The translations under genes and the position numbers were made by a program. Shown here piece after piece: positions 45,571 to 55,271 of a stretch of 64,000 nucleotides of DNA. The notes below the pieces were generated by a model that searched no databases, was not told where the DNA came from, and worked only from the letters and a program-made list of their open reading frames with translations. Source of the DNA: Foetidibacter luteolus (lineage in GTDB: Bacteria > Bacteroidota > Bacteroidia > Chitinophagales > Chitinophagaceae); assembly GCF_009650435.1 (NCBI RefSeq), contig NZ_VVIP01000044.1, positions 1-64,000 on the forward strand, read 5' to 3'. How positions within the stretch are numbered: position 1 is the first letter of the stretch; each line of letters starts with the position of its first letter.

Positions 45571-46680
45571 TTACAATATAGAAATAGTGCCAAACTGCAG
45601 ACCAGACAGGTTTTTGCTACCAGTCTGTTTTTGTTGTATCAGCACTTTGAATTTCACACCCATATCCAGCAACAGTGTTCTTGTAAGCAAAGCCTCCTGA
45701 AATGCCGATTTTACAATATCCTTACCCTTTTCAAAAAAATGACGCAGCCAGGATTTAAAATCAAGCGAAAGAAGAAAACCGGCCTGCGATGTCAATCCGC
45801 AGGTCGTCAATCCGCATTTATTTCCAAAGTGCGCCAGTGCAGAAAAATTGACGTGTGAAGTGATGTCCTGTTCTCCGATATGAAGGTACGGATTGGTAGA
45901 AAGCTGATGTTTGTAATAGCACATCAGCGTTCCATTGTTTCTTTTGTCAATATACATTTCATCGGACGCAAAGCCGTAGTCAATTGTAATGATCCATCCT
46001 TTTTTAAGCATTGTGGCGGCGTCTTTTACCCAGTCAGCCGCCTCCAGGTTTACCTCGGTTCTGAAACCTTCCGGCAAAGTAACGCCCATCTCATCCATGT
46101 AATTTATTAGCGCAGCCGGTGCAGGAATAAGAATTTCTTTAAAGCTGTCGGTGTAATCCACAAAAATCTCTTTCATCCCATCTTCCATGACAATCCTGTG
46201 AACAGCAAAATTGTCCACCAATTCGTTGGATAAAATAAGCCCCTCCACATCTCCCACTTCTTCAGCCGATTTGCAGAAACGAACCTTGGTTTGAGGATAT
46301 TTAAGGTTTGTCTTTGACAGAGAAGCCGGGCTCTTCTCCACGATACAATAATAAACCGCTTCATAGAGCGCTTGATTTTGTTTAAGGTACCCAAGGATAT
46401 CATCACAAAGCAAACCTGTTCCTGCACCATATTCCAGAATAGTGAAGTGATCAGGCCGCCCCATGAGGATCCACATTTCTTCGATCTGCTTTCCCAACAT
46501 AGCTCCCAAAACCGGTGACAAATGTGGTACGGTAATATAATCTCCCCGTTGTCCGATCTTACTCCCCGGTGAGGTGTAATATCCCAGTTCCGGGTAATAA
46601 AGGGCCATGCCCATGAAATCGTAAAACGAAATAGGACCACCGATTTTAATCTTATCTGCAATAATGCTGGCCAGCGACAT
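45571..46680 (-). CDS. MidA/NDUFAF7-type SAM-dependent methyltransferase
   Basis: A 369-residue class I methyltransferase of the former DUF185 group. The N-terminal GPISFYDFMGMALYYPELGYY block is its hallmark. The SAM site is ILEYGAGTGLL (residues about 83-93), with further motifs LILSNELVDNFAVHR, IITIDYGF and QDITSHVNFS. Eukaryotic relatives methylate an arginine in complex I, but the bacterial role is not established. Starts at ATG 46680. No operon partner. Confidence 0.9.
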   Translation of the reverse strand: MSLASIIADKIKIGGPISFYDFMGMALYYPELGYYTSPGSKIGQRGDYITVPHLSPVLGAMLGKQIEEMWILMGRPDHFTILEYGAGTGLLCDDILGYLKQNQALYEAVYYCIVEKSPASLSKTNLKYPQTKVRFCKSAEEVGDVEGLILSNELVDNFAVHRIVMEDGMKEIFVDYTDSFKEILIPAPAALINYMDEMGVTLPEGFRTEVNLEAADWVKDAATMLKKGWIITIDYGFASDEMYIDKRNNGTLMCYYKHQLSTNPYLHIGEQDITSHVNFSALAHFGNKCGLTTCGLTSQAGFLLSLDFKSWLRHFFEKGKDIVKSAFQEALLTRTLLLDMGVKFKVLIQQKQTGSKNLSGLQFGTISIL

Positions 46681-46814
46681 GATAACTTTTTATTGCGTCT
46701 ACCATATCTATACCACTAAAACTGGCATATCTACATTTACTGTCCGATTACTTTGCCGCCGCTTATTTATATGGCTTGGCTTTTGAAATATCCCTATTAA
46801 AACAGGTTGTGAAA

Positions 46815-47372
46815 ATGGTCTTACTGAGAATTTATTTTAGTTATCTGATTGTTGTATCATGTACAGCATCAGCCATGGCACAGCAATATGTCTCGGCTAT
46901 CAATCCTGTAATACCCGGAAAAGCCCCAGGCATGCTGGTGAAATTATTGGATAGTGCCGCAGAAAAAAGAACTTATGCTATTGTGTTTAAAGAAGGAGAT
47001 GAAGTTGTATCTGGAATGACTGACTTTGCGACAAAGTTTAATATAAAAAGTGCTCACTTCAAGGGGATTGGCGATGCAACCAGTATCAAGGTTGGGTGGT
47101 TCGACTACACGAGGAAACAGTTTAAAGTAATCGCCATCGACACGGCAGAGGTAACCTCCCTAATAGGGGACATAGCTATTTATGAAGGCAAACCTGCGGT
47201 TCACAGTCATATCAGTGCCGCAACAAGTGATGGCATAGTGCGTGGCGGCCATTTGCTGGAAATACTGATAGGTCCAACGCTGGAAATAATCGTTACGGCA
47301 GAACCCGTTCCTATGTACAAGACATACGACAGTAAGTTTGATGCGGCCTTCATTGATCCTACGAAAGATTGA
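46815..47372 (+). CDS. Secreted PPC/DUF296-domain protein
   Basis: A 185-residue protein with an apparent signal peptide (VLLRIYFSYLIVVSCTASAMAQ) followed by a PPC (DUF296) domain of about 140 residues. The metal-site histidines are in VHSHISAATSDGIVRGGHLLE, and GMTDFATKFNIKSAHFKGIG is the usual first half. PPC domains are normally cytoplasmic and often fused to AT-hooks in plants, so an exported version is unusual. ATG 46815 was chosen over TTG 46776. Function unknown. Confidence 0.75.
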   Translation: MVLLRIYFSYLIVVSCTASAMAQQYVSAINPVIPGKAPGMLVKLLDSAAEKRTYAIVFKEGDEVVSGMTDFATKFNIKSAHFKGIGDATSIKVGWFDYTRKQFKVIAIDTAEVTSLIGDIAIYEGKPAVHSHISAATSDGIVRGGHLLEILIGPTLEIIVTAEPVPMYKTYDSKFDAAFIDPTKD

Positions 47373-47815
47373 ACGACTGAAAATACCTGCTCACCGTGTC
47401 ATCCGTAGAAATACTGGTATGGTCTGAAACCTGTTACCGTTGAATTATTTACCAATTCTGTCTCACCGGCTGCCTTTGATGTCATCAAACAAAAATCCTA
47501 CGCCGGCCCCGGACATGATCAGTCCGCAGCCGAAAATACCACGGGCGGATGCCAACGCTTTGCATCTCCTCCATTTTTTGACGATTAAAACATCCCTTAT
47601 GAAAGCAGCAGTTTCTTATAAAGTACGCGTGCTTGCTACAATAAAAGCCATCTTTGCAGGTGGTTTTATTCAACCGGTGCAATTTTTTAAACCAGGAATT
47701 TTTTGGTTAAATAGATCCCTTGCTAGTACAATTCTTTATTCCCTTCCTTTTTTGGCACAGATATTTAAGTTTAATTCCCCTCACCGTTGAATGGAAAAGC
47801 GTATAAAAGTCATCC
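47373..47815. other. Intergenic stretch, no convincing gene
   Basis: A plus-strand open frame at 47440-47790 exists but has proline- and basic-rich low-quality sequence, a changing character and no recognisable motif. I treat it as chance. Confidence 0.4.
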
Positions 47816-49897
47816 ATGCGAAAAAAATCAACTTCTGCCACATCTATCGCCAACAAAAAAATCAAAAAAGCTGCCGTTAAGAAAGGCCCTACTGAAAGCC
47901 AGGCAACCGGCAGTGCAGCCCATATTTTAAATGGCACACCTAAACAGGCATTTTATACAGCCGTTGAACCGATGCTGGCGACGCTTGTTGACAAGGCCTT
48001 CGACAGCGAAGGCTGGCTCTATGAAATAAAGTGGGATGGCTACAGGGCTGTAGCGTTTATGAACGAAGGAAAGGTGGAGCTGAAGTCGAGGAATGACAAG
48101 AGCTTTAACGAGAAATTCTATCCTGTATATGATGCTTTGAAAAAGCTACGGCTAAATGTGGTGCTCGATGGAGAGGTGGTGGTTGTCAATGACAACGGGC
48201 AGGCTAATTTTGGAAAGCTGCAAAACTGGCGTAGCGAAGCTGATGGTGAGCTGCTCTATTATGTTTTTGATATTTTGTGGTACAATGGCCATAACCTGAG
48301 GAAGTTGCCATTAACTGGGCGCAAAACTATTCTACGAGCCATACTGCCGGAAAATGATCTCCTGCACATCAGCCAGGAGTTCGAAACCTCCGGCACAGAG
48401 TTTTTAGAGGCCGCCCGGAAAATGGGGCTGGAAGGCATTATGGCAAAGAAAAAAGATAGCCAGTATTATGTGGGAGACAGGAACCGTGAATGGCTGAAAA
48501 TTAAGGCCAATAAGCGGCAGGAAGTGGTCATTGGTGGTTTTACACGCAATGATGATACCAGTAAACTTTTCAGCAGCTTGCTTGTGGGTGTTTATAAAAG
48601 CAAAAGGTTGGTGTACACAGGCAAAGTAGGAACGGGTTTCAACGATAAGATGCAAAAAGAAATGATGGAGCAGTTCCGCCCGCTTATTACAGGGAAAACG
48701 CCGTTTGCGGAAGAACCGGATGTCAACAAACCTTCCCGCTTCAGGCCCAATCCTCCTCATGCAACCGTTACCTGGCTGCAACCAAAACTGATTGGTGAAG
48801 TGAGTTATGCGGAGCTTACCAGTGATGGGGTCATGAGACACCCGTCCTTTGAAGGAATGCGGACTGATAAAAAAGCAACGCAGGTGGTTTTGGAAAAAGA
48901 GCAATCAACAAAGGTTGTCATTGCCACTAATAAAAAAATTATTACGCCTCGAGCCCGGCCGGAGCGTAAGACCCTGCTGAATCCTAGTGAGCAAACGCAG
49001 GTTAAAAAAATAGGGGGGCATGAATTAAAGTTTACCAATCTGAGCAAGCTTTTCTGGCCCCGTGAAAAAATTACCAAGCGCGACCTGATTAATTATTATT
49101 ACCAGATGGCTCCATTTATACTCCCCTATCTGAAAGACAGGCCGCAGAGCATGAACAGGTTTCCGGATGGTATCAACGGTGAAGGTTTTTATTTTAAGGA
49201 TGTCTCCGGCAAAGCACCGGCATGGGTACAGACTTACCTCTATCACAGTGGAACCGATAACCGTGACCGCAAATACCTGGTAGGGCGTGACGAAGCCACT
49301 TTACTGTACATGGCCAACCTGGCCTGCATTGAAATGAACCCATGGAGCAGCAGCATCAAAAAGCCTGATCATCCTACCTTTTGTATTATTGACCTTGACC
49401 CGGACCGCAATTCATTTGATCAGGTTATCCAGGCTGCGCAGGTCACCAAAGCCATACTGGATGACATGGGTATTACCTCCTACTGCAAGACGAGTGGTTC
49501 CAGCGGACTTCACATCTATATCCCCCTTGGCAATAAATACACTTATGAACAGTCCAAAGAACTGGCAAGAATTATCGTAACGATGGTGCACGCGGAGTTA
49601 CCTAAATTCACGAGCATCGAAAGAGCTGTGAAGGATCGTGGCGGTAAAATGTATCTGGACTTCTTACAGAACCGTCCGCATGCCACCATTGCCGCTGCCT
49701 ATTCCGTGAGACCAAAACCTGGCGCCACAGTGTCCATGCCACTGGAGTGGAATGAAGTTAAAAAAGGGCTCAAGATGTCTGATTTCACTATTCAAAATGC
49801 CCCTGAACGGGTAAAAAGTATAGGGGACATTTTTAAGCCGGTTTTAGGGAAAGGCGTTGACCTCAGAAAAATCATCAAAATCCTTTCGGAAAAATAA
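47816..49897 (+). CDS. ligD: DNA ligase D (ligase plus primase-polymerase, no phosphoesterase domain)
   Basis: A 693-residue enzyme for non-homologous end joining. After a basic N-terminal tail (about 1-40) comes the ATP-dependent ligase domain, with the AMP-accepting lysine K72 in EIKWDGYR, LDGEVVV (motif III), EGIMAKKKDS (motif IV) and WLKIKA (motif V). An OB fold follows (to about 330). The C-terminal primase-polymerase domain (about 395-690) has LSKLFWPREKITKRDL, the catalytic acidic FCIIDLDPD, SGSSGLHIYIP and FLQNRPHATIAAAYSVRP. The 3'-phosphoesterase domain of longer LigD is absent. No Ku gene is in the window. Starts at ATG 47816. Confidence 0.92.
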   Translation: MRKKSTSATSIANKKIKKAAVKKGPTESQATGSAAHILNGTPKQAFYTAVEPMLATLVDKAFDSEGWLYEIKWDGYRAVAFMNEGKVELKSRNDKSFNEKFYPVYDALKKLRLNVVLDGEVVVVNDNGQANFGKLQNWRSEADGELLYYVFDILWYNGHNLRKLPLTGRKTILRAILPENDLLHISQEFETSGTEFLEAARKMGLEGIMAKKKDSQYYVGDRNREWLKIKANKRQEVVIGGFTRNDDTSKLFSSLLVGVYKSKRLVYTGKVGTGFNDKMQKEMMEQFRPLITGKTPFAEEPDVNKPSRFRPNPPHATVTWLQPKLIGEVSYAELTSDGVMRHPSFEGMRTDKKATQVVLEKEQSTKVVIATNKKIITPRARPERKTLLNPSEQTQVKKIGGHELKFTNLSKLFWPREKITKRDLINYYYQMAPFILPYLKDRPQSMNRFPDGINGEGFYFKDVSGKAPAWVQTYLYHSGTDNRDRKYLVGRDEATLLYMANLACIEMNPWSSSIKKPDHPTFCIIDLDPDRNSFDQVIQAAQVTKAILDDMGITSYCKTSGSSGLHIYIPLGNKYTYEQSKELARIIVTMVHAELPKFTSIERAVKDRGGKMYLDFLQNRPHATIAAAYSVRPKPGATVSMPLEWNEVKKGLKMSDFTIQNAPERVKSIGDIFKPVLGKGVDLRKIIKILSEK

Positions 49898-49920
49898 CAG
49901 CGAGATGCCGGTTATAATAA

Positions 49921-50082
49921 ATGCTTTATTCATGGATCGCCGCGGCTTTTGAGGCATTGCAAAGGCAACACAATTCAAGCCATGATTTTGATTGCGACAT
50001 AAAAATATTCAGTGATATAGTTTTCACACAGTTGGAAACGCTTAAACGGGACTGGCATGCTTTTATGCCCTTCCATCCTTAA
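49921..50082 (+). CDS. Possible small protein (53 aa)
   Basis: An ORF from ATG 49921 to TAA 50080-50082, 23 bp after ligD and 8 bp before the next gene. The product (YSWIAAAFEALQRQHNSSHD, then DIKIFSDIVFTQLETLKRDW) reads like a helical protein and fills the gap exactly. Not recognised. It could be a real small gene of the ligD-SDR string. Confidence 0.4.
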   Translation: MLYSWIAAAFEALQRQHNSSHDFDCDIKIFSDIVFTQLETLKRDWHAFMPFHP

Positions 50083-50090
50083 AACGGTTT

Positions 50091-51083
50091 ATGAAAAAAG
50101 CAGCCATTTACAAAAAACAGGCGGAAGCCTTAGCTACCAAACACAGGCAGATACAGGATGAGATAGCAAAAGCGGACAAACAAAATAAAACCAAGCCATC
50201 CGGCAAACCCGTCCAGGCAGGGGCGAGAAAATACCCAGGTCTTCCCATGCCCGGCAAACACTTAAAAAAGCCAGGAAAGGAGGCCAGCCTGCCCCTTGAA
50301 CCCATGTTTGATGCGCCCTTCTATAAAGGCTCTGAAAAGCTGCAGGACAAAGTGGCGATCATCACGGGTGCGGATTCAGGTATAGGACGAGCGGTTGCGG
50401 TACTATTTGCCAGGGAAGGCGCCGATGTCGCCATTGTCTATCTCAATGAACACGAAGATGCGGACAAAACCAGGGTGATGGTGGAAAAAGAAGGGCGGCG
50501 GTGCGTGCTGCTTTCCGGAGATGTCACTAACCGCAGTTTTTGCAGGGATGCGGTTGCTGTTACGGTAGAAACTTTTGGCAAACTGGATATCCTGGTCAAC
50601 AACTCGGCCTTCCAGCTGCATGTACCCCGTTTTGAAGATTTGAGTGAAACGCATTTTGACACAACGTTAAAGACCAACCTGTACGGGTATTTTCATATGG
50701 CCCAGGAAGCAGTTCCCCATATGACTCCAGGAAGCGCGATCATCAATACAGGTTCTGTTACCGGTATGATGGGAAACAAAGACCTGTTGGATTATTCGCT
50801 GACCAAGGGTGGCATCCATGCCTTTACAAGATCGCTTGGCAGCCACCTCATAGACCGGGGTATCCGTGTCAACGCTGTGGCACCGGGCCCGGTTTGGACG
50901 CCCCTGAATCCAGCCGACAAGCAACTTGAAGATATCGCTGAATTTGGCGGAAAAACGCCCATGAACCGGCCTGCGCAGCCCGAAGAGATTGCACCCGCCT
51001 ATGTATTTCTTGCATCCCCGCAATGTTCGAGCTATATTACGGGTGAGGTGTTACCCATCATTGGAGGATACATGGGTGGTTAG
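50091..51083 (+). CDS. SDR-family oxidoreductase with N-terminal extension (YghA-like)
   Basis: A 330-residue protein. An extra ~90-residue lysine- and proline-rich N-terminal tail precedes a classical SDR core: TGADSGIGRA (cofactor loop), NNSAFQ in place of the usual NNAG, INTGSVTG with the catalytic Ser, and YSLTKGGIHAF with Tyr and Lys. The end TGEVLPIIGGYMGG is typical of this group. Long-tailed SDRs of this kind are often stress-linked. Starts at ATG 50091 just after the small ORF. Confidence 0.9.
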   Translation: MKKAAIYKKQAEALATKHRQIQDEIAKADKQNKTKPSGKPVQAGARKYPGLPMPGKHLKKPGKEASLPLEPMFDAPFYKGSEKLQDKVAIITGADSGIGRAVAVLFAREGADVAIVYLNEHEDADKTRVMVEKEGRRCVLLSGDVTNRSFCRDAVAVTVETFGKLDILVNNSAFQLHVPRFEDLSETHFDTTLKTNLYGYFHMAQEAVPHMTPGSAIINTGSVTGMMGNKDLLDYSLTKGGIHAFTRSLGSHLIDRGIRVNAVAPGPVWTPLNPADKQLEDIAEFGGKTPMNRPAQPEEIAPAYVFLASPQCSSYITGEVLPIIGGYMGG

Positions 51084-51256
51084 CACATTGCCTTCAATAG
51101 ACAGGCAAGTGACGGCTACCTCGCCCGGTTAAACCCGCAATATTTTGAATTTTGAGCCTGATATATAGCTAAATCGGTTGAAGCAAACCCTGCTGAAAAA
51201 ACCTGATTGCGCTGTATGGATTTCTGCATCCAAATCAGACTTATACGCTATCAATT

Positions 51257-51532
51257 ATGGAGAACCTTTATACCATTACCTTTTCAGCCTATGCAAGTAT
51301 GTTAACAGCTTGCGCATTAGTTAAACTCAGCTATTTTATGCGGGCTGGCAGAAACGATTTCCCCGGCTTCGTCAAAAGCTTTTTGAAGACTTATGGACAA
51401 TACAGGATTGTCTATGCTTCAGATCAGGCACGTCTGTATATGAAAGCCAGCAATATAGTCAACCGCATTCTCTGGCTATCCACCCTGTTGATAACCGGGA
51501 TTGTTGTTTTTTTAGCCAGACTCAGAAAGTAA
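51257..51532 (+). CDS. Small hypothetical membrane protein (91 aa)
   Basis: Starts at ATG 51257. Two hydrophobic segments (TITFSAYASMLTACALVKLSY near the N-terminus; ILWLSTLLITGIVVFLA near the C-terminus) flank a basic cytoplasmic-type loop. Not recognised. Nothing ties it to its neighbours. Confidence 0.6.
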   Translation: MENLYTITFSAYASMLTACALVKLSYFMRAGRNDFPGFVKSFLKTYGQYRIVYASDQARLYMKASNIVNRILWLSTLLITGIVVFLARLRK

Positions 51533-51556
51533 CAACCGGACTCAACAACTATCCAG

Positions 51557-52126
51557 TTAAGGCACGTTCCTTCTAATCCTGCTCAATGACTGAGGGGTAA
51601 TGTTCAGGTAAGAAGCGATGTAACTCTGGGGGACACGGTTGGCTATTTCAGGTTGCTCGTTTATAAACACCCGGTATCTTTCAACGGCGTCTTGGCCGGC
51701 GTAAGCGTTTTTAAGCCTTATTTTTTCCAGCATGCGTTGCTGGTTAGCCTGGCTAACCGCGTCTACCATAAAAGGGAAATTTGTATACACTTCAAGCAAG
51801 TCCTGCTTACCTATGGTTAAAACATGCGTATCGCAACAGGCCTGGATGCTGTCGGCTGCTGTTGTGCCCTGATTGAAACTTTGTAGTAAAGTGCATAATT
51901 GCCGCTCACCAATAAAATAATAGGTAACATCCACCCCCTTATCGTTGGTGGCAACAATGCGCAATACACCCGAGACAACGAAATAGAGTTTCCTACAGAC
52001 ATTTCCACTACGAAAGAGGTACTCTCCTTCCTTTATAGCCCTGGGACGAAAATAGGTTGTAATACCTGACGCCTCATCGTCCGTGATCGGGTGGAAAAGG
52101 CGGAGAAATTCGATAAGCGCTTCCAT
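51557..52126 (-). CDS. Crp/Fnr-family transcriptional regulator
   Basis: A 189-residue protein with the N-terminal cyclic-nucleotide-binding fold (KEGEYLFRSGNVCRKLYFVVSGVLRI) and C-terminal helix-turn-helix (PQSYIASYLNITPQSLSRIRR). It is similar in type to the regulator at 7622-8200. It starts at ATG 52126 and is divergent from the SDR gene at 52242, with a 115-bp shared upstream region, so it probably senses a signal that controls the two downstream SDR genes. Confidence 0.9.
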   Translation of the reverse strand: MEALIEFLRLFHPITDDEASGITTYFRPRAIKEGEYLFRSGNVCRKLYFVVSGVLRIVATNDKGVDVTYYFIGERQLCTLLQSFNQGTTAADSIQACCDTHVLTIGKQDLLEVYTNFPFMVDAVSQANQQRMLEKIRLKNAYAGQDAVERYRVFINEQPEIANRVPQSYIASYLNITPQSLSRIRRNVP

Positions 52127-52241
52127 GTATACAATTATTTTATAAAATTAGTGGTTGTCAATAAAAAGCCAGCCGCTGGCATTTTACCATATGATAAGAG
52201 GGCTTGCAATAAGTTTGTAAACTTTGCCTAAAAAAAAGTGC

Positions 52242-53021
52242 ATGTCAAAGATTTTTATCACAGGTTCTTCTGATGGCCTTGGGCTGCTGGCGGCCAAAGA
52301 GCTGCTGGCCGCTTCGCATGAAGTGGTCTTGCATGCGCGCAACGAAAGCAGGGCAGAGCAGGTGCGTAGCTTACTACCCGCAAGAACAACAGTGCTTACC
52401 GGCGACCTTTCCAGCATCGGAGAGACCCTAGTACTGGCAGAAAAGGTGAATGAACTGGGAACATTCGATGCAGTCATCCACAATGCAGGTATTGGTTATC
52501 GTGAGCCCGCCCGCAAGGAAACAGTGGATGGCCTGCCAGAAGTTTTCGCGGTCAACAGCCTTGCCGCCTACCTGCTTACTTCGCTGATCAATCGGCCCAA
52601 AAGACTGGTTTACCTCAGTTCTGCACTGCACATGCAGGGTGATATGGATATGACGGATCTGGGTTGGACAAAGCGGTCGTGGAATGGTTTTCAGGCGTAC
52701 GCGGATTCCAAACTGCACGACCTTATTTTATCACAGGCAGTGGCAAGACTTTGGCCCAATGTTTTGTCCAACGCCGTAGAACCCGGATGGGTAGCCACCA
52801 AAATGGGCGGCCCGGGTGCACCTGATGACATGGCAATGGGTGCAAGGACCCAGGTATGGCTGTCGGTGAGCCGTGACCGCGATGCCATGGTATCCGGAAA
52901 ATACTTTTATCACCAGCGGCCCGCAACGTTTAAGGCTATTTCGAAAAACCCGGATATCCAGGAACGCTTCCTGAAAGCCTGTCAAGATTTTTCAGGGGTA
53001 GCCTTTCCTGGCCTTGTGTAA
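52242..53021 (+). CDS. SDR-family oxidoreductase
   Basis: A 259-residue short-chain dehydrogenase starting at ATG 52242 (the in-frame start at 52224 would add six residues). TGSSDGLGLLAA is the cofactor loop, followed by HNAGIG, YLSSALH with Ser, and YADSK with Tyr and Lys. Next comes VEPGWVATKMGGPGAPDD, a wording common in SDRs of this subgroup. Divergent from the Crp/Fnr gene, which likely regulates it. Substrate unknown. Confidence 0.9.
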   Translation: MSKIFITGSSDGLGLLAAKELLAASHEVVLHARNESRAEQVRSLLPARTTVLTGDLSSIGETLVLAEKVNELGTFDAVIHNAGIGYREPARKETVDGLPEVFAVNSLAAYLLTSLINRPKRLVYLSSALHMQGDMDMTDLGWTKRSWNGFQAYADSKLHDLILSQAVARLWPNVLSNAVEPGWVATKMGGPGAPDDMAMGARTQVWLSVSRDRDAMVSGKYFYHQRPATFKAISKNPDIQERFLKACQDFSGVAFPGLV

Positions 53022-53211
53022 CCGCAAAGGCCTCCCAACAGCGCGCAGCAAAAAATATTTTACCTGGTAACCTGTACCCATCTCCCAAAGCGCTGGTGAC
53101 TCCGTGACCTTTTACTAAATAAATTTCTGTCGCAGGCGTTTTTTACCAAATGGTAATGGCAGCGCTGTTGATGTTTTTAAGCTTTGCATTATCAATTAAA
53201 ACAACCAAATC

Positions 53212-53952
53212 ATGGAAAAACAAAGTAAAACAAGCGAACTGACGGGCAAAAGAGTGATCATTCTTGGCGGCAGCTCCGGCCTGGGCCTCGCCACTGCAAA
53301 AGCCGCGGCAGAACAAGGCGCCGATGTGGTAATTGTATCGAGCAACAGGCAAAGGATAGACGATGCGCTGGAGCAGTTACCAGCGCAAAGCCAGGGTTAC
53401 GCAGTCAACCTGGCAAGCGAGGCGGACATCAAAGCATTCTTTAGTCAGGCTGGCCGGTTCGACCACCTGGTATATACTGCCGGAGAAAATATCTCCATGA
53501 GCATGGTAGATGATACCGATTTAGCTAAGGGAAAAGATTTTTTCACCATTCGTTTCTGGGGAGCATTTGCAGCCATCAAATATTCAAAACAGTATATCAA
53601 TGAAGGTGGCAGTATTAATCTAGTGAGTGGCAACTTTGGCCAACGTCCCGCCAAAGGCTACAGCCTGGGCGCGGCCATTTGCGGGGCGATGGATGCCTTT
53701 ACTAGGGCAATGGCTGTGGAGCTCGCCCCCATCCGGGTGAATAACATCGCAGCCGGTGTAATAAAAACCAATTTGTGGAACAACTTGCCGGAAGCAGACC
53801 GTGAAGGTTATTTCAAACATCTTCAAAACACACTGCTATTGCAGCGGGTAGGAGATGCAGAGGATATCGCACGGGCATTTGTTTACCTCATGAAACAATC
53901 TTATGCGACAGGGCAGTCGCTGGTCATCGACGGCGGGGCTGTACTGGTCTAA
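53212..53952 (+). CDS. SDR-family protein with altered active site
   Basis: A 246-residue SDR fold protein: GGSSGLGLATA (cofactor loop), YTAGEN in the NNAG place, NLVSGNFG (Ser), but GYSLGAAICGA where YxxxK should be. The catalytic lysine is replaced by alanine, as the motif reads Y-S-L-G-A. The C-terminal GQSLVIDGGAVLV is normal. It may be an inactive sensor, or it may use another residue. It starts at ATG 53212, 190 bp after the preceding SDR on the same strand. Confidence 0.85.
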   Translation: MEKQSKTSELTGKRVIILGGSSGLGLATAKAAAEQGADVVIVSSNRQRIDDALEQLPAQSQGYAVNLASEADIKAFFSQAGRFDHLVYTAGENISMSMVDDTDLAKGKDFFTIRFWGAFAAIKYSKQYINEGGSINLVSGNFGQRPAKGYSLGAAICGAMDAFTRAMAVELAPIRVNNIAAGVIKTNLWNNLPEADREGYFKHLQNTLLLQRVGDAEDIARAFVYLMKQSYATGQSLVIDGGAVLV

Positions 53953-54730
53953 AGGCATCCCAACCTGGTTGAGAAGTGAACACAAACTTTTTTTACTAAG
54001 TTCTCCGCCGCTCATGAAAACCGGGTCCCTTACCCTGCCGCTGGTCTTTGACAATCCGGGGCTTGACAGTTTTTTCCTTCGAAATCGATGGTGGCAAATT
54101 ATCATACATGGCGCCATTAACTGAACGAAATGTTGCGGCAGGATTATGCAGGTTTAATCCATCGTCATAGAAATACGATCTACGGGTAATCGGATCAATG
54201 AAAAAAACTTCCTGATGATACTTCATTTCCATCAAGGGAGGCAGAAAGGGGCTTCGCTTTTCGATATTGTATTCGAGGCACATGGCTTCAGTTGAGGGTC
54301 AAAGATGGAAATGAGAGTAGGACGGAATTCACCGTTTTTGATAGGAGGCAGTAAACTTTAGGGTGGATCAAGTCGCAAAATACTGTGCTGCAAAGAGATA
54401 AAATATGACCACTAGAGAGATAGCGGCCCGCTATGAGAAAAGCTGTAGTTGCTTAATACTGCTTCATCCCTCACATTGCTTGCTTAGACAAAGAGGAGCA
54501 CCGCATATGCCTGTCTTAGTCATGTGAGCCCGGTACAATTATACCTCAACTCCATGCAGGGAAGGAATCATGGGACTAATTATGAGGCATCAAGCACGGA
54601 ACTTATGATGATGGGGATGAGGGTTGATGGCCGTCCGGACGATAGTCAATTTTAATTTTCTTTAAAAGGCGGAGTATTATTCACCTGCTGTTTTTGGAAT
54701 AAGGAAAACTATCTTGTTATTTTAGCGGCC
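53953..54730. other. Mostly empty stretch
   Basis: Apart from the uncertain ORF at 53996-54283 nothing is recognised. A short open piece near 54540-54650 (YLNSMQGRNHGTNYEASSTE) may be coding debris. Confidence 0.35.
53996..54283 (-). CDS. Uncertain small ORF (95 aa)
   Basis: Minus-strand frame from ATG 54283 with a mixed, non-repetitive sequence (YHQEVFFIDPITRRSYFYDD). It does not lie opposite a real gene, so it is not a plain shadow. The C-terminal third is basic and Pro-rich. Not recognised; it could be chance. Confidence 0.3.
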   Translation of the reverse strand: MCLEYNIEKRSPFLPPLMEMKYHQEVFFIDPITRRSYFYDDGLNLHNPAATFRSVNGAMYDNLPPSISKEKTVKPRIVKDQRQGKGPGFHERRRT

Positions 54731-54964
54731 ATGAGGAATTTCACAATCGAAATAAAGGGTCAAAATTTTGAGTTCAAAACGATGAATATCCGGGAATGGA
54801 AATTATTTCAGGTCTATGTAGTGGTTGACGGTATTAAGAGAAGGTTTCATATGGCAGGAGATAAAACCGGGTTCAGGATAACAGACAGCTTTGATTCAAT
54901 AGCGGCATTGGAAAATACTTTATCAACTGCGATAGTTACTGAGATAAACAAAACAGGGAATTGA
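54731..54964 (+). CDS. Small hypothetical protein (77 aa)
   Basis: Starts at ATG 54731. Alternating beta pattern (FTIEIKGQNFEFKTMNIREW, VYVVVDGIKRRFHM) and an N-terminal RNF start. No cysteine and no membrane segment. Not recognised; the composition is clearly coding. Confidence 0.6.
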   Translation: MRNFTIEIKGQNFEFKTMNIREWKLFQVYVVVDGIKRRFHMAGDKTGFRITDSFDSIAALENTLSTAIVTEINKTGN

Positions 54965-55271
54965 CGGCGTCAAGCAGTTACTAAAAAATCAAGGTGTCAC
55001 CTCTCAGGATTAAATGGCAGGGGCAATATCATTCTCACAATTGTCCGCCACAGCCTTAGCCCTTCTGTTTAAGGATTTGATTTTTCAAGACGTCCGATAA
55101 TATCGCCTTATGCCTTCACCTGCTCCTTATCTTTCGACTTGGCGGTGATCGCTTTTAATGCAGCAATAGGTGCGGCACGCAACGCATCTTCTTGGCAGAA
55201 GGATAAACCTTCATAATTTGGAAACCGTGAAAAAAATTCAACAACGGCGAAAAATTGCCCAGCATACTATT
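54965..55271. other. Intergenic stretch with coding debris
   Basis: On the minus strand near 55105-55200 a short frame reads EDALRAAPIAALKAITAKSK before TAA and may be the end of a lost gene. No intact gene. Confidence 0.3.

Noticed and set aside
47440..47790. Plus-strand 116-codon ORF after the PPC gene
   Set aside because: Pro- and basic-rich chance-like sequence, no motif, and overlapping shadow frames on the minus strand.
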